Assembly: GCA_021401465.1 (NCBI GenBank)
Contig: JADDMT010000173.1
Location: 1-49,248 of the forward strand
Direction of reading: 5' to 3'
DNA: 49,248 bases
Origin: Teratosphaeria epicoccoides
Lineage: Eukaryota; Ascomycota; Dothideomycetes; Mycosphaerellales; Teratosphaeriaceae
Position 1 is the stretch's first letter; every line of letters begins with the position of its first letter. The translations under genes were made by a program, and so were the position numbers. Under the pieces are notes generated by a model. That model did not search any database. It saw only the letters and a list, made by a program, of their open reading frames with translations, and had not been told where the DNA came from. Of the stretch, positions 1 through 9,648 are shown piece by piece.

Positions 1-1599
1 TCGGCTTCTTCTCTAAGCGTTACCGTTTTCTGGCCTAAGAGATCGTTCTCGTTCTTGGCCTCGCTGTTCCTGCGCGTTTCTTGCGTACTCTATCTTTAAG
101 TGATAGACTCGGAGTCGTAGCGCTCTTAGAATCTAAATACCTTCGTGGGTTAGGTAGCCTCCCTAGGGCGTGAACTCTACCCTAAACGGTACAATTTCTT
201 AGACAACTTTCTGATGCGCGTGAGGTTAAGCTACGACTAGTAGTCTCCTCAAGTATCGTCGCATACGGTCGGCTAGTTCGTCGTACTAAAGCTAGTTAAC
301 ATGTTGTACTCCATTAATCCATGGGCAAGCCTAAGCCTACTAGTTCTGTATGATTCGGATAATGTCAAGTCTAATGTCATGCAGCGGCATGGCCTATCGC
401 TCTATGCTCTTGTCTTCCTCGGAATCAGGAATGACGGCTTCGACAAGCTCGTAGTTGTCGTCTAAACCTTCTTCTTCTTCTTCTAGTTCCTGTTACCTCA
501 GGACTATCGCACTAGAAGGTGTTCCCCTTAGCGCACAGATTAACTGTGCCTTATTTTAGCTAGGGTACTATCTAGAACTATCTTTATTACTCATGTGAAT
601 TCGACAATTGTCGTCATAGCACGTAGTCTAAGTAAGTGCGGCATGGTCTGGTTCTCGAGTAGTAGCGGCCTTTTGCTTAGGTGCCGTCGTTGTTACGTAA
701 GCCTGCTCTATCCTAGGCAGCTCTTATCGTTACTTCTTCGCAAAACATTCGCGGGAAAAGTGTCCTTTCTTTCTACAGTTATGGCACTCGAGATTACTCT
801 TGTCGAATAGCTTCTTTAGACCATTCTGATTAGGAGAGCCTTTCCGCGGCTTTCCTTAGGGTCTATTCCTTAGACGCCCCTTAGTCGCATCTAACTCTAT
901 AGGTTAGAGACTATAGTAATCGCTTCGCCATTTCGGTGCTAATTGTTAGACCTTATAGTTAGCCTGTGCTAGCTTGCGATTTCTATGTTGTCGTTCTTGC
1001 TGTTATTCCTAGATGCGATTATCGATTCTAATCGCGAGATCGCTCATTTCCTTGAGTGTCGTTAGCCGATCTCCTCGGGCAATTTCGTCTTTAACCGTCT
1101 CCTTTAGTCCCTAGTAGAACTAAGCGGCTAAAGCGTTATCATTCTAGTCGACTTAAGCAGAGAGGGTCTAAAAGTCCGCGCGGTACTTAGTAGCAGAACC
1201 CTTCTGCTAGATTCCTAGGAGAGCTCTCTTGGCCTCTTGTTGCTTATTACCGAGCCTAAACGCTTCGCGTAATGCCTTAAACAAGGACTTGTCTAAGTTA
1301 AGAATCTCCCTAGTCGTCATCTTCCTAGCTTCGGCGTTGCTAACATGATCTAGATAATCTGTTAGATGAGGCTAGATAAACTCGAACGCTAGTCCCTTTA
1401 GGTAAGAGACAATGTACATCATTTGCTTATGATATGTCGTAAACTGTTCCGTATCCATGTTAAATACTAACTAGCATTATAGGATAAACATCTCGACTTG
1501 AGATCGTTGTCCTATGAACTCTATAGGGCTTCCTATCTTAAAGCCATTGTTGCCGTGTCTATTCCCGGTAGTTAAACCTGCGACGGATGCTAGAGCCAT
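1..1599 (-). pseudogene. gag: gag (and start of pol) of gypsy element F, many in-frame stops
   Basis: Gag is the structural protein that packages retroelement RNA. The minus-strand frame starts near an ATG at 1599. It passes through a typical gypsy gag domain: phrases such as IEFIGQRSQVEMFI, SYLKGLAFEFI, GLKETVKDEIARGD and DLAIRIDNRI are readable between about 1510 and 950. It reaches a CCHC zinc knuckle at about 790-740 (CHNCRKKGHFSREC). Beyond the knuckle an acidic stretch (PDSEEDKSIE near 400) leads toward the protease region, cut off by the window start. Stops are mainly TAG and TAA where Gln or Trp is expected, which fits RIP. Recognition is by motif and domain feel only; I read no intact frame longer than about 60 codons on this strand. 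Confidence 0.75.
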
Positions 1600-1835
1600 C
1601 TCGCTAAGGTAAATGGATTCGAGCTACTACGTGACTTAAGGTATAGTAGCAACTTGTTCTTATAGTGTTAGTTGACTGTCGCTAGAACTTAAACTAATAG
1701 TTAAAGAACTACTTGACATAGGCGTATGTCAAGCGCTCGACGAGTCTCCTAATGCTTCCTTAGAAGTAGTGCTCAAAATGTTATAAGGGTAGGTGCCGAT
1801 AGCAGGAAGGGGATCAGGTGTTAGACTCGCAGAGC

Positions 1836-2267
1836 TGTGAAGAATATCGACAATAGTAGTTAACCTTGTAACTAACTCTCCTCTAAGCAAGAGAGGATTA
1901 AATTAAGATTAAGCACGAAGCTCCTAACTGCCTATCCTAAAGCTATCCCTATATACTAGAGAGACAGAGCAGCTCTGTTAGATCTGTCGATAGACCTAAC
2001 AGATCCGTGTTTACAGATCTGTAGACTAACCCTACAGATCTAAGGGTCTAGTATCCCGTGATAGATCCCTTCTTCCTTGTAGGCCTATAGATCTGTAGAC
2101 TAACCCTACAGATCTAGGGATCTATCCTCACGTGACAGATCCTTTCTCCTATAACTATGCCTATAACTCATAGTACTCCTATGACTATACTATGACTCAT
2201 AGCACTTAGGACCCTCATAATCCTGTATCCTATAGTACTCCGGACAGTACTCCTGACACTTATGACA
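1836..2267 (-). repeat. 5' LTR of element F (inner end approximate)
   Basis: On the minus strand the LTR starts TGTCATA at 2267 and probably ends TTCACA near 1836; the inner end is a guess because no second LTR of this copy is in view. It holds a 74-bp tandem repeat (starts near 2015 and 2089) with the ph AGATCTGTAGACTAACC and a TCACGTGA palindrome, and a TATA-like AGTATATAGGG near 1955-1945. The same sequence recurs in opposite orientation at 48940-49248. These repeats probably form the U3 promoter/enhancer part. Confidence 0.65.
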
Positions 2268-2280
2268 CTAGAGCCGTACC

Positions 2281-5200
2281 GCTTCTAGTAGCGACAACGG
2301 CGAGGACGACAAAGACGTTGCTATAAGTAGTACTAATAAACTAGCAGACGAAGAAATCTAGCGAGATTTCACGCTAGGGACCCGCAAAGACAACTTACTA
2401 GCAGGTGTAGACTCTCTGCGTATGCCTGCAAGTCTAGTGCCTAAATTCGGGGCTATAGTAGGCTAACTAGGAGGCAGTCGTAACGCACGTAACCTGAAGC
2501 TGTTTAAGGGAGATGCCTTAAAGGAGGCTCGAACTTTCTTGTAGGCATGTAAGGTAGTTTTCGTGCTTAACCTACACGGATATTCTACAGAGGGCAAACA
2601 AGTCGCCTTTAGTGTAATGTAGCTTAAAGAGGATAAAGAACCTCGTAATAATTAGCATGAGTAGTATAACCTTATACAGGTCTATAACAGAACGTATACA
2701 TAGGCGGACTTTTACTAGTTCTATGTCGACTAGGTCAAGGATCTAGGGAACCGCGCCCTTACTATGTCTGTTAAGTATAAGAAGGCTAAGTAGGGGAAGG
2801 GACAAACTACCTCTAGCTTCGCTACCTACCTCGCTACACTTAAGGGACAGATGCTACTCTATACTAAGACATAACGTATACGGTACCTACTTATTAAACT
2901 TGATGACAATCTTCAGAACATAATCATGACTTTTCATGAACTTCTAACAACTCGGCAAGACCTTATGTCCCTTATAACACGTATAGAGATTACCTTAAAG
3001 CAAAAAAGAAAATCAGGCAGCAAGGATAATAAGCGTCTAAGCCCTAAGGACCTACTAAAGGGCCGCTATTACAAGCGCCCTAAGGGTCATGTCTAACGCG
3101 GTAGTTCATTCTAGAGGAGCACGTCCTCTAAGCCTAAAGATAGTAGCGAGAAGCCTCCGAGTAGCTACTACATCTGTAGAGCGAGGGACTACTAGGCGGC
3201 TTACTGTCCTAAACAAAGTAATAGGAAAAAGGTAAGCAAGGTATCTGAAACCTCCCTAGAGAGGAGGCAAAAGAAGGACAAGCCTAAGACAACCGAATAG
3301 CTACCGCGGGTATCTAAGCTGTCTGTTACTAATAGTGTAGACTTGTAGCCTACCTAGCGCCTATCTAGTACGGTCTAAGTTAATAGCTCGCTCAAGCTAG
3401 TAGACTGTATGTTAGACGACCTTACAGAGGTTAACGTGATACCCTAGCGGGTAATTGTACAGCTTAGTTTAAAACCGATCCTAGGAGCCCTGCTACCTAC
3501 TATGAAGTCCTTTTAGGGCGAAGGCGTAGTAGCTTAAGGCGCGTACAACGTACGCCTCTAACTTGCAGACTCCTTAGGAGAAGTACGCGAGACTAACGAA
3601 GTCTTCTACGCCGAAGATATTCCTAATAAGGAGCTCCTACTTAGCCGCCCTTAGCGCTACAAGCAGGGAGTCGTTATTAATAGAGCTACTAACAATTAGT
3701 TCTATAGCTCTATAGGCAAAGTTCCTATAGTAAGGATACGTGACGCACATGGCTTCTACAAGGACATGAAAAAGGTCTAATGTGTGTATGTAGTCTACAT
3801 ATAGAACGTTAAGGAAGACGTTACCCTTCTGCCTAAGTTAGAGGAATACGCCGATATTTTCGACGTAGAGGCTACGGCCTATGCCTAGGCCCTAGACGCG
3901 GAACATGCGATTAACCTTAAGGAGGGTTATAATCCTCCGTATTAACCTCTATACCCTATGTCAGAATCGTAGCTCGAAACACTTCGAGACTATCTCTACA
4001 AGGTGCAAAGAAACCCGTAGATCCGACAAAGCGACAGCAAGGCTAGAGCGCTAGTTATGTTCGTCCTAAAGAAGGACAACACGCTCTGCCTATACGTTAA
4101 CTATAGGGGCCTTAACGTAGTAACTTAGAAGAACCGCTACCCCCTACTACTTATTAGCGAGACGCTTGACTGCCTTAGTCGCGCTACTATCTTCTTGTCT
4201 ATCGACTTGAAGGATACCTACTACTAGATACTAATCCGAAAGGGCGACAAGTAGAAGACTATGTTCTAAACGTAGTATAGACACTTCGAGTATATAGTAA
4301 TACTATTTAGCTTAACTAACGTACTAGCGACGTTCTAAGCGTATATTAACTAGGCCCTAGCTGGCCTCGTTAACACCTGCTACGTAGTATATTTAGACAA
4401 TATACTAGTCTACTCTAACTCGAAGGATAAGCATATTTAGTATCTAAGGATAGTACTCGAATAGCTCCGCAAGTTCGCTCTATATACAAACCTAAAGAAG
4501 AGAAGTACAGGTATTCCTAGGATTTACTAACTTCTATCGCAGATTCATACGATCCTACTCGAAGGTCGTGGCTCCCCTCATAGCCCTCGCAAAGGGCGCG
4601 ATTTAAGGAAAAAAGCTAGGGATAGTACCTTAGGAGGAGGCTTAGAGCAAGGCCTTCTCTGAACTTAAAGCAGCTTTTTAAACTACGCCTATACTTTAGC
4701 ACTTTGACCCTGCTACGAAGATCTGAATAGAGACTAATGCTTCAAAATTCGCAATAGCCGCAATTATATCGTAGCTCTAGTTACATGAAGGTAGTACGCG
4801 ATAGTACCTAATTACCTTCTAGTCGCGGAAGATGTAGGGCGCTAAACTTAACTACGAGACTTACGACTAAGAGCTTTTAGCTATTATTAACAGCTTTAAG
4901 GAGTACTAACACTACCTTGAAGGCGTAGCGTACCCTATTAAGGTGCTTACTAACTATAACAACCTTCGCGGCTTTATAGGCGTAAAGTAGCTAAGTAGTT
5001 AGCAAGCAAGGTAGGCGACTTTCCTTGCTAGCTTTAACTTCGTTATCTAGCATCGTTCTAGAAAGACGAATCTAGCTAATAGTCCTTCGTGACGACTAGA
5101 CTACGACACTAGGGAGCAGGGTAACTAATAGCTTCTCCCTATACTACAAACAAAGCTTATAGTTTAGGGTAGCGACCTGTCGTTAGCTCCTCTTATAGGT

Positions 5201-6847
5201 CGACTACAGGTCTAATAGGGCCTCATGGCCTCCGCTAGTAATAAACCCTCCTACCTGGCAAATATAGCGACTATGTCTAGCTCGATCTGTGTAGTAGTTA
5301 ACTAGCTTACATGTAGTAAGCATGCGATGTCTAAAGAACCCTTTAAAGAAGTCTCGAGACTTATTTAGCGGTTACAAGAGCGAGAACTAGAGTTAATTAG
5401 TAAGGGTATAGCCCTCTAGGACACTATAGGTAGTCTAAAGTACTAGACTAAGTCAGGCGACTTGTAGTACTTTAATAATAGGCTCTATATACCTACTAAC
5501 TACATACTCTGTTTATAGCTCCTCTGTATTCATCATGACAATAAACTTGCGGGCTATTTCGGCGCAGAGAAGATGAACGCGCTTCTTAGGCGTAAATACT
5601 AGTAGCTGACGCTAGAACAGGATGTCTCTAACTATGTCAAATCCTGCTAGACGTGCTAGATTAGCAAATCTTGGCGCTATTACCCCTATAGCGATGCTTA
5701 GGCGCTCCTACTACTAGAGAGACTATAGCAAGACTTAACTATAGATTTTATTACTAATTTGCCGCTAGCAAGGTAGAGAGGCGATGTAGTTAATGCTGTC
5801 CTTATAGTAGTCGACTAATACTTAAAGATAAATGTCTTTATCCTATGTACGAAAAAGTGCACAAGTAGCGAGCTTACGCGACTACTTCGTAACAAAGTTA
5901 TATAGCGCTTTAGTATCCCCCGAAGTATCCTATTAGATTGAGGTTCTGTCTTTACTAGTAAATACTAGCAAGAATTTATGTTTAAGGCACGTATTAAGTA
6001 CTACCTAAGTATAGCATTCTATCTACAGACTAATAGTCAGACTAAATGTATAAACTAGACTCTTAAGTAGTACCTTTAGTACTACTACGCTAAGAACCAG
6101 GATGCCTAGGCTGACGTAATTCCTATAGCGGAATTTGCAGTTAATAATAGCGTGTATGCTACTATATACATGTCGCTATTTTAGATTCTTTATGGCTTTA
6201 ATCTAGAAATACACCTAGAATTGCCTCAGGACGAGTCTTCTAAGGAGAGGGTACTAGCTGCTGCGGAATTAGCGCGGCGTATATGCGAGGTACATTCGGT
6301 GCTAATAGAACACTAGAAAAAGGCCTTAGAATCCTAGATTAAACATAATAACGCCTATGCTAAACCGATGTAGTATGTAGTTAGTACGAAGGTGTTACTA
6401 TTAACGAAGAATCTTAAGCTAAAACTTCTAAGTAAGAAGATAACGCCAAGGTTCGTCAGACCCTTCTAGATACGTAACATAATAGGCTCGTAGGCATACC
6501 GGCTATTATTGCTGTTATCATATTATGTACATGACGTCTTCTACATATCTCTACTTAAACTATAGGTATAGCGTGAGGGCGAAGAGCCTACGGACCTGAT
6601 ACTAGTAGCAGAAGAGAACAAAGAGTAGGAAGTTAAGGGTATTAAGGACAGTATGTAGCGTAAAGGCGCAATGTACTATCTAGTAAAGTAGAAAGGATAC
6701 CTACCTAAGTACACATAATAGGTTCTAGCTAAGGACTACAAGAACGCTCTAGAAGCTATTCGTGAATTTGAAGAGCAGAGGAGGCATAAGTAGGGCTTAA
6801 GAAGGTCAATTTGTAGGAAGATAAGAGTTTTAGAGCAGAATTCTTAA
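2281..6847 (+). pseudogene. gag-pol of chromovirus copy A
   Basis: Order read from the translation: acidic N-terminus (2281-2400); gag (2440-3000) and a mutated zinc knuckle near 3165-3210 in which the first Cys and the His now read Tyr; protease region (3300-3900); reverse transcriptase (about 3960-4560), whose catalytic YxDD motif reads YLDN at 4390-4401; RNase H (4640-5000); integrase (about 5480-6450) with the HH part of its zinc site near 5530 and the CxxC near 5645; and a C-terminal chromodomain (about 6650-6790, YYLVK-stop-KGY, where the Trp codon is TAG at 6689). The likely pol stop is at 6845-6847. Dozens of TAG/TAA stops, a 119-bp deletion near 4500 and the Asp-to-Asn change make it non-functional. 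Confidence 0.85.
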
Positions 6848-6988
6848 CATATGTATATAGTACATAACACGCGAAGTAATAACGAGAAGCAAACGCCCTA
6901 CTCATACATCATTGATGCCTAAAGGCACACCTAGAAAAAAACCTAAGGAGAATAAGAGACATGCTTAGATTAGCTTTGTAGCTAATAC

Positions 6989-8476
6989 TTAGCGACTACT
7001 AGTTAAGGGCTTCCTGACTAAACCTAAAGTAGAAGAGTCTTTCTTGTTACGGTCCGCTAGGGACTACCTACCTACACGGGGTCTACTAAACACCCTGAAG
7101 CGACTATAAGTAACAGGAGTAGTAACGCTACAAAGAGAGGCTAGTATCTTCTTCTTTAGTAGGTTGTAAGAGAGCTCGTCTTTAGAGCCTATAGTAGCTA
7201 GAGAGCTAGCGACATCCTTACTACGCCTAGTTACGACAACTACCTTATCCTTAGCATTAGAAGGCAAAGAGACTTAGGCGCACTTACGGCTATCGCGCTT
7301 AGCCCTTAAGATTATCTTGCGCTTCTTAACATGAGTGTCGACTACATTATTAGACTTAGTGTCTCCCTTAGGCGTAACTAGTATGGCGACACTATAGCGT
7401 AAAGGGATCATGTTAGGACCGAAGGTATCCTAGATGTCGTCATCCTCCTTATCCTCAAAGATCTAGCCTAGAGGCTTGTACCTTAGTGTCTTAGCGGACG
7501 TAGTGTAGATCGCAAGCAGGGAAGGTTTAGCTTCCTCGTTACTAACCTTAATTTTAGCCCTAGCCTTCTTCTTCTTCTTAGATAGTAGCGTCGAGGTAGC
7601 GTAAGCAGTAGCGCTATAATGTGTTAGCTATACGCACGTAACAGGATTCAAGTAAGTAACTTATAGCTTAGTCCTTAGGACTAGCTTAGAGGCAGGCTGC
7701 CTCTCGGTATAGCGCTAGGGCGTAGCCTTAGCGGCGGGAATAGTGAATTGCTTGATAACCTTCTTGCGGATCATCCGCATCTTAAAGTTATCGTTAATAG
7801 AGGCAAGGGCCCTAAGTTGCTAATGCTAGCGGCTAGTCGGATATTTCTCGACGCTAACGTTAGCCTAGTAGAGAAAGTCAGCATTTATACTTAGAGGGTA
7901 CCTACACTATATGCGTACTATAGTAAAGGTCTTAACCCTAATAGTTAGCACCTTTAAGATCTTCTAGACTAAGTCTACAATTAGACCTAGACAAACGTTT
8001 TTACCTGTTAGCAGAGAGTCGAAGCAAACACTGCTATAAGAATAGTTAGTAGTCACGGTAAAGCACAAGAGGGCGCTAAGCAGGTAGGCAAGTACCTCGT
8101 ATTACTTAGCCTATAGCCTGTTTATAGTCAGAGTACCTTTAGTAACCCCCTTATTACGCGTACTCTAGAAGTCATTAATGTTATAGCAGAGCTAGTTATA
8201 CTTGCTATATACCTATTTAGGGAGGTCTTAGCATTTTTGATGCTTGCTATTATAGTTGACATAATTGTAGTAGACACTACCCTTATTAAATCTACTAACG
8301 TAGATCTTAGCTACACTTTAGTTAGTACAAGCTACATATACCTTGCGGGTAGAAGACGCCTTACTAACATGCGGAGGAGAGATGTATGCAGCTTAGCTAC
8401 TAAGGTTGTTAAGGTATTATTAACACAAGTGACAGTTACAGGCAGAGCGAGTAGCGTCAAACTTAGTCTGTAGCAT
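6989..8476 (-). pseudogene. aORF of copy A: antisense frame between pol and 3' LTR
   Basis: A 496-codon frame on the strand opposite gag-pol, from ATG at 8476-8474 to a stop at 6991-6989, with the same coordinates and length (1,488 nt) in copies B and C. Readable features: an N-terminal Cys/His cluster (about residues 15-82), a middle part with little bias, a run of five Lys near the centre followed by an acidic patch, and a basic C-terminal half (for example a DAKDKVVVVTRRSKDVASSL stretch). The stops sit mostly where Gln, Arg or Trp would be and are RIP-like. It converges on pol with 141 bp between the two stops. I do not recognise the family. Antisense genes in this position are known from some plant gypsy elements; its role here is unknown. 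Confidence 0.6.
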
Positions 8477-8525
8477 ATAAGCTATTATTGCTAAGATAAG
8501 TCGATTAATCTTAATTGATTAATTG

Positions 8526-9041
8526 AAGAAGAAGGAGCTCTAGTTTAGACCTACAGACATAGTAAGGCGCAAGCTAAGCGAAATAGAAGCAGAGGTTAAT
8601 GTTAGTGTTTTAGAACAGGAAGTTTAGGAAAGTAGCGAGGCTTTTATACCCTCTAACAGCCTCCCTGTTACCTACCGTAACTATTAAGCTAGTAACTGAA
8701 ACTACATGTGCAGAGTACCTACCTTTAGTTAACTTACAAGAGGACTAAATAATGCAAGAATAGATAACGCGGCTATTATGCATGTACGCTAACTACACTT
8801 ATACTAGTCTACTAGCATGAAAATGTAGCAAGACCTACGCTAGGAGCGCGCTCCTACTATTCTAAGTAGTACGCATAGAGTATCCGCATATATTCCTACT
8901 ACCCTAAGGTTCTATAACACGCTCTTTATAGTCATGACTAAATAGGGACAGCCAAGCTACTTAGCAAGGCTAGCGCATATACTTGCCTTACTATTTCAAA
9001 GATTAACTAAAGTATGTACTTATAGTTTCCTAATATCTTAA
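8526..9041 (+). pseudogene. ORF-X of copy A: sense frame between aORF and 3' LTR
   Basis: A 172-codon sense frame ending in TAA at 9039-9041, with identical length in copies B and C. The translation has a polar, protein-like composition (RRKLSEIEAEVNVSVLEQEV near its start) broken by TAG/TAA stops that are largely shared between copies. No start codon is evident; it begins 49 bp from the aORF start on the other strand. No membrane span or known motif is seen. The complementary strand continues the aORF frame upstream but is rich in Leu, Ser and Thr, as expected for a shadow. It sits where env-like genes lie in some gypsy elements, but nothing supports an envelope function. Confidence 0.45.
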
Positions 9042-9283
9042 TCTACATGTAAAGTAAAGGTATTACAAAGCTACCTAACATGTAACAGATTAAAACCCGC
9101 CTAAGTTAGTAGCCTCTACCCTATACTCGCTACAAAGGTGTTAAGGTATATGTATAATATATATTATATAGGCTATCTACCTATTTACTCTTATATAGTA
9201 TAAGTATGCTATATCCTATACCCTATATGTTCTGCATGTACTACTTAGTAAGGCTAGGGACATCCTTATAGGAAGAGGGGTAG

Positions 9284-9643
9284 TAATATAGTTAATACTA
9301 GGGGGCTATTAGAGCTACATAGGTTCTAATGCCTACCCTTAGTATGTAGTAACTCTACTACATATAGTAAGGGAGTCCTTTGTATATACATTAGCCTGTA
9401 TGTTGTCTAAGTAGGATTAATAGTTGACGTAGGATGCCCCTATGTCGCTAACCCTATAATACCCCTGCGGGGATAGGCTTAGACATGCTTTCCCTAATTA
9501 AGGGGCATTAGGGGTTATAAGTACTCTTAGCGCTACCTCTGTAATAAGCAGAAAGTAGTGCTATCTTGTACCTATTAAAAGGTCGGATTACTCTGTCATA
9601 CTACGAGATATTTTCATATCATATAGCATATATATCTATATTA
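9284..9643 (+). repeat. 3' LTR of copy A
   Basis: A 360-bp LTR that starts TAATATAG right after the purine tract GGAAGAGGGGTAG (9271-9283) and ends CTATATTA. The family LTR ends TAATA/TATTA read as RIP-altered TG/CA ends. It aligns along its length with the LTRs of B (31835-32192, 39664-40021) and C (30400-30771, 46726-47085). Confidence 0.85.
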
Positions 9644-9648
9644 TCTAC

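Larger units (their letters stand above)
1..2267 (-). mobile_element. Ty3/gypsy LTR retrotransposon F, 5' part, RIP-decayed
   Basis: A minus-strand LTR retrotransposon that runs off the left edge of the window. Read on the minus strand it starts with an LTR (TGTCATA at 2267-2261) and is followed by a gag frame with a CCHC zinc knuckle. Directly outside its LTR, from 2268, the sequence aligns with the gag 5' region of chromovirus copy B (near 32505), so F appears to have inserted into copy A rather than A being truncated. The other end and any target duplication lie outside the window; CTAGA at 2268-2272 would be the expected duplicate. Frames are full of TAG/TAA stops, so this copy cannot be autonomous. 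Its gag differs from that of copies A, B and C, so it is a separate family. Confidence 0.75.
2268..9643 (+). mobile_element. Chromovirus (Ty3/gypsy) copy A, 5' end separated by F insertion
   Basis: A plus-strand member of the same family as B and C: gag-pol, then an opposite-strand frame, then ORF-X, a polypurine tract (9271-9283) and a 3' LTR (9284-9643). The 5' LTR is not in the window because element F lies directly against the gag 5' region. Compared with B and C it has lost 119 bp in the reverse transcriptase region (joint near 4500; the missing bases match 34741-34859 of B). RIP-type changes are dense. TCTAC at 9644-9648 is the expected 3' target duplicate but cannot be confirmed. Confidence 0.85.

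Noticed and set aside
595..810. 71-codon plus-strand frame with ATG
   Set aside because: It is the complement of the zinc-knuckle part of gag of element F.
8526..9041. Envelope-like gene in ORF-X
   Set aside because: Position fits, but no signal peptide, membrane span or cleavage motif is seen.
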